A stretch of 42,956 nt of DNA from CAZPUS01 sp964589825 (GCA_964589825.1 CAZPUS010000025.1:1-42956), one strand, 5' to 3'. Numbered from the stretch's first letter, positions 1 to 8,874 are shown. Notes: a model not told the origin generated them from the sequence alone. A program made the numbers and translations.

Positions 1-374
1 ACCTGCCACACACACCGGAATCATACGCTGCAGTTTTCTGTATACTCTATACATGGTTTTCACGCTCTTATAAGAGCTGTATCCTTTTTTGCCTATAATC
101 TACCATTATAATTATACCATCTATTTCCATATTATGCAAATTGTTTCTCAACCTCAAGTGTTCGACATGGGAATATGTATCGTATGGTACAATTGTTCTG
201 GAGCGTTGTGATTATCTGCAGGTAACCATATTCATATTATTGTGTGAATGTAAGCCACTATACCAGAGTTGAATTGTTTTTGCCTATGGAAAGTTTGCCA
301 CGAGTCGTTGCATCTTCCTTGTGCTGTTTCCGATACCGACCTTTTGTCATCGAACTATGCGCCATATGCGAGAT
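1..374. other. Intergenic region at the left edge of the window
   Basis: No credible gene was found. A 14-bp perfect palindrome (GCTCTTATAAGAGC, 64-77) lies 16 bases before a TATAAT hexamer at 94-99, which might be a promoter with an operator for a gene outside the window, but no good -35 box is visible. The short open frames here have no ribosome binding site or recognisable product. No clear terminator follows the minus-strand gene ending at 375. Confidence 0.4.
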
Positions 375-1658
375 TCACTCTGACAGCCCGTATATTTTCA
401 ACGCATTGTCATGCAACAGATTACGAGCGATTTCCGGAATGTCTTCTTCAATAATATATCCATCCTGAAGCTGTTGCGCCAATGCACGGGCAAGACAATT
501 TTTCGTCAAAAGCGACTTTGCATATACCCACTCGATAATATAGCCGTCAGAGAAAAACGCATTCCATGCGGTATGGGGCAGGAATTCGAGCCTGTCATTA
601 AAAAATTGTACCAGGGCCGAAGGGGTAAAGCCGTGCCACCACCCGCCGCTGACACTCAGATTCCGGTTGGAGCGTGCAATCGATGCCGCCTCATGGCTCG
701 GAATGCGCGTGGCAAGGAATATATCGAGCTGCGTATCGGGGTGTGCATCTGCAAATCGGGGCATCGAACGCATGAAGTCCGGATTCCAGTAACTGTTCAC
801 GCCAGCCACATTCGTCCCCATGTAAAAATCCATGCCGTGAAAAAGCTGAAGCGTCATACCGTGTGCTCCGGCCGCATCCGCAAGCATATCGGCAGTTGCA
901 CTTATGAGCTTTCGGTCTTCTTCTGTGGTAATTGTCTGCGATTTCCAGATTCGCGAAAGATAATCCTGTGCATCGAGGTTGTGGCAACGTTCATAATACC
1001 AGTTGTCCCGAATCCAGATATGAAATGCCTTCACATTATATCTTTGCCTGAGAATCTTTACATGCGTTTCAATACACTCTTTTAGTGCGTCCATGGTTTT
1101 AAGCTCAGGCATAGATGTGCCGGTAAGCGCTTCGGTCTTTTCTCTGAGGCTGCGCAGCCGTTTTGTCGTGGAGCCGGCAAAGAGATCCTCACCAAATGCA
1201 TAGGCAAAATAGTTGTCGAACCCTTCAGGGAATCCGTCCGTATAGGCGATCGGAAGCAATCTGATACCCCCCTTGTCAAGCACATGGTTAAGCCTGTTTT
1301 CGTCTTTAGCCGCAGCACGCACTTTCTCGTCAAGCGCACGCCAGTTCTCCGGTGTAATGGTCCGGTCTTCAAACCCGTACAAATCTCTCAGCATCCCATG
1401 CAGTACATAGTGGTTGCTCGTATTTCGTATTGCACTGAAATAAGGTGCCACTTTTTCCATATAGGCGTCAGGATCGTCGATCGTCTGTTCCTTCAGATCA
1501 GCACCAGCACGTCGAAGTTCGAGCATAATCCAGTGATACGAAACAAGATCGGCAAGGTGCCGTGCCTTGCAGATCCCCTGGTTCCCCAGATGTGAGTGCA
1601 CATCGACAGCCGGCGTTGCATGGAGCTGTGTACGGATATCCTGCACAAGTTCATTCAT
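375..1658 (-). CDS. Uronate isomerase-like amidohydrolase (UxaC family, divergent)
   Basis: About 427 residues. The metal-dependent hydrolase fold is suggested by the N-terminal HxH motif (VDVHSHLG). Several stretches follow the glucuronate/galacturonate isomerase pattern: the LELRR segment, the NHYVLHGMLRDLYG block corresponding to the YHWTHLELRR region of UxaC, the SGGWW motif, and the ARNLLHDNALKIYG C-terminus. UxaC enzymes interconvert uronates and their keto forms in the cytoplasm; at about 470 residues they are slightly longer. The ATG at 1658 is preferred over a TTG two codons upstream because AAAGGAG lies 7 bases before it. It sits just downstream of mtnA on the same strand with a 58-base gap and may be co-transcribed. 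No other uronate catabolism gene is nearby, so the true substrate is uncertain. Family membership is fairly sure, function is not. Confidence 0.7.
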   Translation of the reverse strand: MNELVQDIRTQLHATPAVDVHSHLGNQGICKARHLADLVSYHWIMLELRRAGADLKEQTIDDPDAYMEKVAPYFSAIRNTSNHYVLHGMLRDLYGFEDRTITPENWRALDEKVRAAAKDENRLNHVLDKGGIRLLPIAYTDGFPEGFDNYFAYAFGEDLFAGSTTKRLRSLREKTEALTGTSMPELKTMDALKECIETHVKILRQRYNVKAFHIWIRDNWYYERCHNLDAQDYLSRIWKSQTITTEEDRKLISATADMLADAAGAHGMTLQLFHGMDFYMGTNVAGVNSYWNPDFMRSMPRFADAHPDTQLDIFLATRIPSHEAASIARSNRNLSVSGGWWHGFTPSALVQFFNDRLEFLPHTAWNAFFSDGYIIEWVYAKSLLTKNCLARALAQQLQDGYIIEEDIPEIARNLLHDNALKIYGLSE

Positions 1659-1716
1659 TGTCAATCTCCTTTAAACAAATACGATTTATTGAAAACCTCT
1701 GATTATTTACGAATTG

Positions 1717-2739
1717 TCAGGAAAACGGGGGATACCAAATCCGTTTTTCGGTAATTATCGCCGTGATGAGTGAAGCGGGTGTTACGTCGAATGCGGGGTT
1801 GTAGACAGCGACATTTTCGGGAACCGTTCTGCGTCCGAAGCCATTAGTCACTTCGCGCGCATCCCGTTCTTCTATAGGTGTTGTGGAACCGTCTTTCAAC
1901 GAAAGATCGAATGTGGAGTAGGGCGCAGCAACATAAAAAGGAATATCGTGAGTCCGCGCTGCAATAGCAAGCGAGTAGGTACCTATTTTATTTGCGGTAT
2001 CTCCGTTTGCCGCGATTCGGTCCGCACCCACAATAACCGCGTCTATTTTCCCTTGTTTCATTGCCCATGCCGCCATATTGTCGCAGATAACGGTAACGGG
2101 TATGCCTGTCTGCTGCAGCTCAAATGCCGTGATTCTCGCACCCTGCAGCAGAGGACGTGTTTCATCGGCATATACATGTATCTTATGGCCCCGCTCTTTG
2201 GCCACATACACGGGTGCCAGTGCAGTGCCGTATCCCGACGTAGCGAGCCCGCCCGCATTGCAGTGAGTAAGTATGGTGTTACACCCCTTTAATACGTCCT
2301 GCCCGTTTTCACCGATTGCGCGACACATGGCGATGTCTTCATTCAATATCGCGTGCGCTTGCGCCAGTATGGTCATCTTGAGTTCGGCAACCGTGGCATT
2401 TTCGCTGTGTTCTTTCAGCACATGCTGTATGCGATCCAACGCCCACTTAAGATTAACTGCAGTAGGGCGGGAAGAATTGAGATACTCGCATCGTTCGGTG
2501 AATAGTGCGAGAAACTGTTTTTTATCCGTTGTATCCGAGACGCCACGAATTCCAATGTATGCGCCATACGCCGCGGCAATGCCGATGGCCGGAGCCCCCC
2601 GTATCGCGAGTGTCTTTATCGCGTCGTATACTTCCTGAAGTGTGGTAATATCCCAATATACGAGCTTTTCGGGCAGGTAGCGCTGATCGATGATACGAAG
2701 TGCGTCATTTTTCCAGCGTGCAGTCTCCAGTGTACTCAT
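1717..2739 (-). CDS. mtnA: S-methyl-5-thioribose-1-phosphate isomerase
   Basis: About 340 residues, the usual length for MtnA. It isomerises 5-methylthioribose-1-phosphate to 5-methylthioribulose-1-phosphate in methionine salvage; some homologues also act on 5-deoxyribose-1-phosphate. Family motifs are clear: LAIRGAPAIGIAAAYG near the N-terminus, TILTHCNAGGLATSGYGTAL with the conserved Cys, ADETRPLLQGARLTAFEL-type sequence, and IVGADRIAANGDTANKIGTY with the catalytic Asp. The open frame continues to 2853, but the added 38 residues are not conserved-looking; the start at 2739 (MSTLETARW) gives the normal family N-terminus. No other methionine-salvage gene (mtnB, mtnD, mtnK or mtnP) is in the window. 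The neighbour downstream is the uronate-isomerase-like gene. Confidence 0.93.
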   Translation of the reverse strand: MSTLETARWKNDALRIIDQRYLPEKLVYWDITTLQEVYDAIKTLAIRGAPAIGIAAAYGAYIGIRGVSDTTDKKQFLALFTERCEYLNSSRPTAVNLKWALDRIQHVLKEHSENATVAELKMTILAQAHAILNEDIAMCRAIGENGQDVLKGCNTILTHCNAGGLATSGYGTALAPVYVAKERGHKIHVYADETRPLLQGARITAFELQQTGIPVTVICDNMAAWAMKQGKIDAVIVGADRIAANGDTANKIGTYSLAIAARTHDIPFYVAAPYSTFDLSLKDGSTTPIEERDAREVTNGFGRRTVPENVAVYNPAFDVTPASLITAIITEKRIWYPPFS

Positions 2740-2896
2740 ATAGTATAACCTGGTTGAAAGTGTGTGACAACACAGGGCCGAAATCCGCTTATGATACTTT
2801 ATCCGGCGGAATTCATCCGGCGCCTGTGTAACCCTTACAGTAAAACCATCCACCCCTTATTATATTCCAAATCCATGAACCCGAATAAAGCTTTGA

Positions 2897-3058
2897 CCTG
2901 AACAGAGCGATTTTGTGTGCGTATTCCGCTGCAATCCGCGCTATTCTTAATATCCTCGAAAAAAATAAGACAACCAAAACAATTTTCTTATGCTGTTCGA
3001 GGACACAATGGCAACACGGCGTACCGCAGCGTAGCTCAACACATCCGCTCAACTCAGG
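2897..3058 (-). repeat. Palindromic repeat, copy F (reverse orientation)
   Basis: A 162-bp element in the opposite orientation to the copies at 16.3, 17.1, 17.4 and 25.7 kb. Its ends are complementary (CCTGAACAGAGCG at the left, CGCTCAACTCAGG at the right). Read on the minus strand it keeps the family order: TTGAGCGG end, GCTGC box, TGCCATTGTGTCCTCGA, the pair GTTTTGGTTGTC, TTTTTTCGAGGATATTAAGA, GATTGCAGC, and the AAAATCGCTC end. Most of the element can fold into one long interrupted hairpin. Confidence 0.75.
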
Positions 3059-3091
3059 TTTGAAAAAATAACTAAATGCAGTATCATACTC

Positions 3092-3131
3092 AAAAAAAAC
3101 GGCCGGAAAGCGCAAAAAAGGCTCCCGGCCG
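3092..3131 (-). terminator. Rho-independent terminator of the EF-G-like gene
   Basis: On the minus strand a stem CGGCCGG/CCGGCCG encloses a loop of about 17 bases and is followed by eight T residues (3099 down to 3092). It lies about 45 bases after the stop codon of the EF-G-like gene and should separate it from mtnA. Confidence 0.8.
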
Positions 3132-3175
3132 CGTATATCATGCTTCGATCGAACCAAAGAAAAAGAAAATTCAAG

Positions 3176-5266
3176 TCAATGCGCGTGGGCTTCTTCATGC
3201 GCAGCTTTTGATTGCTTGATTATTTTCTGTGCCACTTCATGAGGAACCGCCTCGTAGTGCGAAAAACGTTTTGTAAATGAACCACGTCCCTGGGTCATCG
3301 ATTTCAGACTCTGGGCATAGTGAATTATTTCCGCTTCCGGTACTTTCGCGGTAATTACCTGGTATTTTCCATCCGGATCCATCCCCTGCACTTTTCCGCG
3401 CAGCGAAGAAAGACTGCCCATTATATCACCGGTATAGTCGTCAGGGGCGGTAATCTTTATTTCGGTAATGGGCTCCAGAAGAACGGGTCCGCCCTGTTCA
3501 AAGGCCTTGCGAAATGCCTCGCGTCCCGCGATCTGAAAGGCGATATCTTTTGAATCGACCGGATGCGTTTTTCCATCCACAAGTGTCACCCGCACATCGA
3601 CAACAGGATACCCCGCGATAATTCCCTCGCGCATTTTTTCCTTTACTCCTTTGTCAACACTCGGACGAAACTGCTGATCTATCACCCCTCCGGTAATTTT
3701 ATCGACAAATTCATATCCCGATCCTTTTTCCATGGGTTCCACGTCGATGTAGACGCGCGCAAACTGTCCCGCACCACCGCTTTGTTTCTTGTGCGTATAC
3801 TCGACGTATTTCACCGGCTTTGTAAGCGTCTCCCGGTAGGATATTTTTGGCTCGATACGCTCGACTTCGACTTTGAACCGTCTCTTGAGATTATTGAGTA
3901 CGTTGTCGATATGCTGTTCACCCATTCCGGAAAAAATCGACTGATGGATATCCGAATGATAGGTATACGAAAAGGAAGGATCCTCCAGATTCAGCTTCGC
4001 GATTCCTTCACTGATTTTTTCATCATCGTCCTTATTTTTGCATTCAACCGCCGTATAGGTAAGCGGTTCCGGGAACACGATCTCCGGGAAGAGATAGTCG
4101 AGATTTTTCGATCCGATCGTATCCGAGGTATGCGTCTGCTTGCACTTTATCATTGCGCCGATATCACCCGCCGGGATCGTATTCGTCTCTTTCCTCTGAT
4201 GACCCACCAGAAAACAGGGAGAACCCGATCTGATCGTTACGTTTTGTGTCGCGTTTCTGTATTCCTGCTGTGCCTCTATTGTGCCGTTGAATACACGTAC
4301 CACCGTAATTTCTCCCAGATGCTCTTCCGAAATGGTTTTGAACACGAATGCCGCGGTATGATCCTGCGCATTGCAGGCCACCGCAGTAGGCTGCTGGTCC
4401 TTGACCGCGTCCACCTCTGTCCGGGTCGCCGCAGAGGGCGTAAGATCGACTATATGCGTAAGCATACGGTCGATGCCGATACCCCGCAGCGCAGACAGAC
4501 TGCACACCGGAAAGATAAGGCCCGCACCCACCCCTTTTGCCAGCCCCCGGCTTATTTCCTCATCAGAAAGTTCCCCTGCCTCGAAATATTTTTCCATCAG
4601 CTCTTCGTCGCTTTCAGCGACCGATTCCATCAGCGAATCGCGAAATTGCTGCACTGTGGCTGCCATATCCTCGGGTATATCGGTTTTTTTCCCGGTCGGC
4701 GCGTTCCCGTCGTATCTGAACGCCTCCTGCGTCACGATATCAACAACACCCTTGACCTCCGCGCCGCTGCCCCAGGGGATGGTTACCGGGGCCACCGACG
4801 TACCGTACGACTCCTTGAGCTCGTTAAGAAGGGATTCAAAATTGACATTCTCTTTATCTATTCCGTTAAGCAAAATCATTTTCGGTTTGTTATGAGATTC
4901 TGCGATCCGATTCATCACTTCGGTGCCCACCTGGATCCCCTCTCCCGCATCGATCATGAGTGCAGCGGTTTCCACCGCACGCATTGCTGAATATATCTCT
5001 CCCTGAAAATCGAGGAATCCGGGGCAATCAATAAGATTAATCTTTGCATCCTGCCACTCACAAAAACCCATCTTGAGAGATACCGTGGTTTTACGGTCCT
5101 TTTCATCGGGGCGGGTATCAAAATTACTGGTGCCGTCATCAACGCTTCCCTTTTTGTCCAGGGCTTTTCCTGCGGCACATACCGCTTCCATACATGTGGT
5201 TTTCCCTGCGCCGGAGTGAGAAAGAATACACACATTGTGTATTGCAGCGGGATCATATACCTTCAT
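3176..5266 (-). CDS. Elongation factor G-like translational GTPase
   Basis: 696 residues, the length and domain order of EF-G: GTPase domain (about 1-270), beta-barrel domain II (about 300-385), then domains III, IV and V with the QGRGSFTKRFSHYE C-terminus typical of the family. Visible motifs are P-loop SHSGAGKTT (16-24), G3 DCPGF (80-84), and LSALRGIG as the G5-like segment. The G4 motif reads NGID (134-137) where canonical EF-G has NKxD, and the switch I region has RKTTVSLKM rather than the canonical RGITI. These traits mark the EF-G-like paralogue group, which often coexists with a true fusA; its cellular role is not settled. A good ribosome binding site (GGGAGG) precedes the ATG. It is a single-gene unit with its own terminator. 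Not the main fusA, since no rpsL/rpsG/tuf context is present. Confidence 0.88.
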   Translation of the reverse strand: MKVYDPAAIHNVCILSHSGAGKTTCMEAVCAAGKALDKKGSVDDGTSNFDTRPDEKDRKTTVSLKMGFCEWQDAKINLIDCPGFLDFQGEIYSAMRAVETAALMIDAGEGIQVGTEVMNRIAESHNKPKMILLNGIDKENVNFESLLNELKESYGTSVAPVTIPWGSGAEVKGVVDIVTQEAFRYDGNAPTGKKTDIPEDMAATVQQFRDSLMESVAESDEELMEKYFEAGELSDEEISRGLAKGVGAGLIFPVCSLSALRGIGIDRMLTHIVDLTPSAATRTEVDAVKDQQPTAVACNAQDHTAAFVFKTISEEHLGEITVVRVFNGTIEAQQEYRNATQNVTIRSGSPCFLVGHQRKETNTIPAGDIGAMIKCKQTHTSDTIGSKNLDYLFPEIVFPEPLTYTAVECKNKDDDEKISEGIAKLNLEDPSFSYTYHSDIHQSIFSGMGEQHIDNVLNNLKRRFKVEVERIEPKISYRETLTKPVKYVEYTHKKQSGGAGQFARVYIDVEPMEKGSGYEFVDKITGGVIDQQFRPSVDKGVKEKMREGIIAGYPVVDVRVTLVDGKTHPVDSKDIAFQIAGREAFRKAFEQGGPVLLEPITEIKITAPDDYTGDIMGSLSSLRGKVQGMDPDGKYQVITAKVPEAEIIHYAQSLKSMTQGRGSFTKRFSHYEAVPHEVAQKIIKQSKAAHEEAHAH

Positions 5267-5471
5267 AGTTCCTCCCTTTATATGTGACTAAAACAGACTG
5301 TTATTCTTATAATAGGCTTTGAATCAACAGAAAGCACATAAGATATAAACTACAACATTGCACAGGCATATGCAAAATCGCCGCCACATATAATCTCGAC
5401 AAGCCATCAAAATGCGTCTTGTCAAAAACGAATTAATCCGTGAAGGGACCTCTGTACACACCGATGAAACT

Positions 5472-5507
5472 GTAAAAACAATACGAGTCGCGCATTCAAC
5501 ATTACAA
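5472..5507 (+). repeat. 36-bp direct repeat, left copy
   Basis: Matches 5797-5832 with three mismatches in 36 bases (GTAAAAACAATACGAG... versus GTAAAAGCAATACGAA..., both continuing TCGCGCATTCAACA). Similarity appears to fade gradually upstream of both copies. The two copies flank the large inverted repeat, 325 bases apart. Confidence 0.8.
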
Positions 5508-5565
5508 TCTTCACCGTGTGATAAAATCACAATAGCTTATGCACTATCTTCCCAATGCCAATGTA

Positions 5566-5749
5566 ATATTCACGGGTATTGCGGGGGTATATGCGTGATG
5601 TTTCACGAAGTATGGAGCCGGATTTCGATAAAGGCATTTATGCTGTCAGAGCGAGCCACCTTGGGCGAAGCGAGTTCATAAATGCCCGTAATCCGGCGGA
5701 ATGATTACGAAGTGTCCGTCACACATATACCACCGCAATACACGAATAT
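5566..5749. repeat. 184-bp interrupted inverted repeat (long hairpin)
   Basis: The left arm (5566 to about 5642) and the complement of the right arm (about 5677 to 5749) share blocks in the same order: ATATTC, GTATTGCGG, GGTATATG, GTGA, CGAAGTAT/CGTAATCAT, GCCGGATT and GGCATTTATG. The loop of about 35 bases contains a smaller hairpin (GCGAGCCACCTTGGGCGAAGCGAG). It does not share sequence with the other palindromic repeat family of this window. It may be a non-autonomous mobile element, a structured RNA or a bidirectional terminator; a T-tract is lacking. Confidence 0.75.
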
Positions 5750-5796
5750 GATTTCCCGTTACCACACAACTCATTATCCCGCTATAACCCTGAAGC

Positions 5797-5832
5797 GTAA
5801 AAGCAATACGAATCGCGCATTCAACACTACAA
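5797..5832 (+). repeat. 36-bp direct repeat, right copy overlapping the gltX stop
   Basis: Partner of 5472-5507. Its last six bases are the final Leu codon and the TAG stop codon of gltX (minus strand), so the duplicated sequence includes the very end of the coding region. Confidence 0.8.
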
Positions 5833-7284
5833 GTGTTGGCTTGCATACCGCATGCGACGAAGAACAGTGTCTTTCCCCAGTGCTTCCATAAGCTCAAAAA
5901 GAGAAGGCCCAAAACCCACCCCTGAAATCGCCAAACGCGTGGGATGAATCAGTTTTCCGGCACCAAGTTCGTTCTCCTGAGCATACTCACGGTACACCTC
6001 TTCTATCTTTTCAGCCCCCCATTCATCGAGTGATTCGATTCGATCGGCAAGTTCCGCCACAATATGAGGAGAATCCTTTTTCCATCGTTTTTTCTTTGTT
6101 TTGGCATCGAATTCCTCAGGAGCACGAAAAAAGTATGCCGCATTATCCGCGACCGCGACGAGATTTTTAAACCTTGTGTGCATCAAAGAAACCACCGTGT
6201 GACAATACGGATCGTTCTGCGGTGTCTGCTGAGACACATATCCGCGTTCCTTAAAAAGCGACACAAGCGGTGGCAGAATCGAATCCACCGATACCTCTCC
6301 CATGTACTGCCCGTTGAGCCATTCGAGTTTCTGCGGATCGAACGCCGATGCTTTTGGTGATATCCGGTCCACCGAAAAAGCGGATATGATCTCGTCCCGA
6401 CTCATTTTCTCCCTGTCGTCACCCGGTGACCATCCCAAAAGGGCAAGGAAATTGAATAATGCGTCAGGCAGTATTCCTTTTTCCCGAAAATCAATTACCG
6501 ACGCGGCTCCCCGTCGCTTGGAAAGCTTTCCGCCCTCCGGATCTTTTATGATGGGAAGATGCGCAAATACGGGCGGTTCCCATCCGAAGGCACGATACAA
6601 CAGTATGTGCCGCGGTGTCGACGCGATCCATTCGTCTCCTCTGAACACATGAGAAATCTGCATAAAATGATCGTCTATGATATTGGCAAGATGGTAGGTG
6701 GGAAAGCCGTCAGATTTCATCAGCACAAGATCGTCCAGTACATCACTCTGATAGGATATTTCTCCGCGAATCGCATCGGTAAAGGTGACGGTTTCACCCA
6801 TGGGGACCTTGAGCCGAACCACATGAGGTGTGCCTGCTTCATATAGACGCTGTTGCTCACTCTCTGAAAGCTCGCGGCAATGACGATCGTAGCCGGGCGG
6901 TTCATGCCGCTGTTTTTGTGTCTCACGAACCTTTTCCAGTCTTTCGGCGGTACAAAAACAGCGGTAGGCATGTCCGTTGTCAAGAAGATTCTGCACATGC
7001 TCGGTATACATCTCTCTCCTTTCGGACTGGTAGTAGGGTCCGTATTCACCACCTGCATCCGGCCCTTCGTCCCAGTGCATCCCAAGCCATCGAAGGCTTT
7101 CGAATATTTCCCGGCACGCGTCCTCCTGGTAGCGCGTACGATCGGTATCCTCGATGCGCAGTATGAAAGTACCATCATAATGTTTCGCAAACAGATAATT
7201 GAAAAGTGCGGTGCGCGCACCACCCACATGCAAATAACCGGTTGGTGACGGTGCAAAACGGACACGTACCTGTTCAGTCGTCAT
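5827..7284 (-). CDS. gltX: Glutamyl-tRNA synthetase
   Basis: 485 residues, full length for a class I bacterial GluRS. It charges tRNA-Glu with glutamate in the cytoplasm. The HIGH signature is present as YLHVGGART (17-25), the KMSKS signature as KLSKRRG (253-259), and a Cys-rich zinc segment starts at CFC (109-111) with a further Cys near 136. The N-terminus VRFAPSPTGYLHVGGAR is that of the discriminating and non-discriminating bacterial enzymes alike; which type this is cannot be told. AAAGGA lies 7 bases before the ATG. The gene follows the prepilin peptidase gene on the same strand after 110 bases. The final codon and stop lie inside a direct repeat, which is odd but leaves the protein intact. 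Confidence 0.97.
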   Translation of the reverse strand: MTTEQVRVRFAPSPTGYLHVGGARTALFNYLFAKHYDGTFILRIEDTDRTRYQEDACREIFESLRWLGMHWDEGPDAGGEYGPYYQSERREMYTEHVQNLLDNGHAYRCFCTAERLEKVRETQKQRHEPPGYDRHCRELSESEQQRLYEAGTPHVVRLKVPMGETVTFTDAIRGEISYQSDVLDDLVLMKSDGFPTYHLANIIDDHFMQISHVFRGDEWIASTPRHILLYRAFGWEPPVFAHLPIIKDPEGGKLSKRRGAASVIDFREKGILPDALFNFLALLGWSPGDDREKMSRDEIISAFSVDRISPKASAFDPQKLEWLNGQYMGEVSVDSILPPLVSLFKERGYVSQQTPQNDPYCHTVVSLMHTRFKNLVAVADNAAYFFRAPEEFDAKTKKKRWKKDSPHIVAELADRIESLDEWGAEKIEEVYREYAQENELGAGKLIHPTRLAISGVGFGPSLFELMEALGKDTVLRRMRYASQHL

Positions 7285-7394
7285 TTGTCAATCCTTTAAT
7301 GGTTTGATAGATTCAATTAATGATTAAAACCTGCGTTGAGTGGCCGTATTCAAGGGATCTTCCGCCATCTGCAACTTAAAAAAACACTGCACAG

Positions 7395-8219
7395 TTATAT
7401 CCCCAACAATTGAAAATACATATCGAACAGCGCGTCCCCGAAAAATGCGCTCAACCACACACCCGCAACAAGAAACGGTCCAAAAGGGATCTCCTTTTTT
7501 ATTGCACTCCCTCTTCCGGCGACCGTACCGCCGAGTCCTGCGATTATTCCGAACAAAGAGCCCAGAAAAAGAATCATAAGTGCATATTTCCATCCCCATA
7601 ACGCACCCATCCACATCATAAATTTGATATCCCCCCCGCCAATGGCAGGTCGTTTGGTTACGAAACGTTGTGTTACATACCCAATGACATATAGTGTCCC
7701 TCCTCCCACACATCCACCAATGAGCAAAAACAGCACCGTAATGCCCCCGGGGAGCAACGAAACGACGAGTGCGGCGCTCAAACCCGTAATAGTGAATGAA
7801 TCAGGAATGACTCTGTACCTGAAATCGAGAATGGCTATGGGCAGACAAAGCCACAACGTAATACTGCGTATCCCCAGGACCGCCGCATCCCACTGCAGAA
7901 TGCTCACCTCTGGTAATCGCGGGCTTACATACCCTGTCCATAACACGAGCGCGATAACCCCGCCAACAGCTTCGATGAACAAATAGTGCGGTGAAATCTT
8001 TTTTCCGCATTTGGCACATCTTCCTCTGCATAGCAAATAACCGATAACCGGAATGTTATAGTACCATATCACCGGTTTATGACAGTGTGGGCACCGTGAG
8101 CCGGGTCTGACTACTGACTCGCCCCGGGGTAGTCTGGAGATGACAACCGTAAAAAACGATCCCATAAGGGTACCGGACACGAACACCGCTACGGCAATTA
8201 CTGTATATGTCGTGATCAT
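7395..8219 (-). CDS. pilD: Type IV prepilin peptidase / N-methyltransferase
   Basis: 274 residues, integral inner-membrane aspartic protease that removes prepilin or pseudopilin leader peptides and, in the bifunctional members, methylates the new N-terminus. The N-terminal domain shows GSFFTVVISRLPRGES and the zinc-type Cys pairs C43/C46 and C68/C71, as in bifunctional enzymes. The catalytic aspartates are seen in ILDFRYRVIPD (Asp132) and GGGDIK (Asp197). About seven to eight hydrophobic segments follow. The start overlaps the stop codon of the cvpA-like gene in an ATGA, so the two are translationally coupled. No pilin or secretion genes are in the window, so whether it serves type IV pili or type II secretion is unknown; the symbol is given by family. 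Confidence 0.93.
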   Translation of the reverse strand: MITTYTVIAVAVFVSGTLMGSFFTVVISRLPRGESVVRPGSRCPHCHKPVIWYYNIPVIGYLLCRGRCAKCGKKISPHYLFIEAVGGVIALVLWTGYVSPRLPEVSILQWDAAVLGIRSITLWLCLPIAILDFRYRVIPDSFTITGLSAALVVSLLPGGITVLFLLIGGCVGGGTLYVIGYVTQRFVTKRPAIGGGDIKFMMWMGALWGWKYALMILFLGSLFGIIAGLGGTVAGRGSAIKKEIPFGPFLVAGVWLSAFFGDALFDMYFQLLGI

Positions 8220-8803
8220 GGCTTGGAGGCACTGTCTTTGTGAAAAATGACCGTATCACGCGATCGAGAAGAGATACCTGTGCGGATTTTTTCGGAAATG
8301 CCCCCGATGCGATCCCGTACCGCATCACGAGGAATCGCGATATGCGGCACCTTTAGCCCGGGACCGATTCTTTTAAGTAAAGAATATACGCGCGAATTCG
8401 ACAGGCTCTCTTTGGTCCCGCTGAAAGGCGATGCATGAACCGATGCCACGAACACCCATGCAATGACCGCTATTTTCAACACCCCGAGTATTCCTCCGAA
8501 TATCCGGTCTATGCCGCCGAACACCGTCTCCCTGACCAGACGACGAAGAAACCATCCCGCCGCAAGCACCAGACATAATACCGCAATAAAGACCCCGATA
8601 AAACTGAGTGCCGTTAGTGTATGCGGTGAAATCTGTATCCATTCGGATGCATACATGTACACACGTGAATACCAGCTCAGCGCAAGGGCAAACGCGACAA
8701 TAACACCGGCAAGTCTGACAATTTCTCCGATCAATCCGCGTCTGAACCCACCGATAAAAAAAACGAGACCAAGTCCTGCAAATAGAATGTCGAAATAGTG
8801 CAT
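8216..8803 (-). CDS. CvpA family membrane protein
   Basis: 195 residues with about four predicted transmembrane segments in the first 150 residues and a charged C-terminal tail. The start MHYFDILFAGLGLVFFIGGFRRGLIGEIVRL has the CvpA family pattern (Asp near the start, RG, then E in the second segment), and FGGIDRIFGGILGVLKIAVI is the conserved third region. E. coli CvpA is needed for colicin V production and bile tolerance; its molecular activity is not known. No strong ribosome binding site was found. It overlaps pilD by 4 bases and is 71 bases after pepA, so the three may form one transcript. Confidence 0.85.
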   Translation of the reverse strand: MHYFDILFAGLGLVFFIGGFRRGLIGEIVRLAGVIVAFALALSWYSRVYMYASEWIQISPHTLTALSFIGVFIAVLCLVLAAGWFLRRLVRETVFGGIDRIFGGILGVLKIAVIAWVFVASVHASPFSGTKESLSNSRVYSLLKRIGPGLKVPHIAIPRDAVRDRIGGISEKIRTGISSRSRDTVIFHKDSASKP

Positions 8804-8874
8804 AAGAGTATATCTTGCTTCTGCATCTGTGTTACGGATATCGCGGAGTACGACATCCCCGAATTCGCGCTTGT

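Larger units (their letters stand above)
2740..3175. other. Intergenic region with repeat copy and terminator
   Basis: This 436-base gap between mtnA and the EF-G-like gene holds a complete inverted-orientation copy of the window's palindromic repeat (2897-3058) and a rho-independent terminator (3092-3131). Open frames that cross it follow the repeat and are not considered genes. Confidence 0.7.
5267..5826. other. Intergenic region with a large inverted repeat and direct repeats
   Basis: The 560 bases between gltX and the EF-G-like gene hold a 184-bp interrupted inverted repeat (5566-5749) and two 36-bp direct repeats (5472-5507 and 5797-5832), described separately. A TATTATAAG -10-like box for the EF-G-like gene lies near 5311-5319 on the minus strand, but no convincing -35 was found. 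I see no gene here. Confidence 0.6.

Noticed and set aside
2813..3157. 114-residue minus-strand frame between mtnA and the EF-G-like gene
   Set aside because: It spans the terminator and repeat copy F and has no recognisable product.
3563..4990. Long plus-strand frame (475 codons) opposite the EF-G-like gene, and a 594-codon frame opposite metH
   Set aside because: Both are antisense to well-conserved genes and show no protein family signature; they are frame shadows from codon bias.
5566..5749. CRISPR array or tandem repeat behind gltX
   Set aside because: There is one inverted repeat and a single pair of direct repeats at 325 bases; no regular spacing and no further units.
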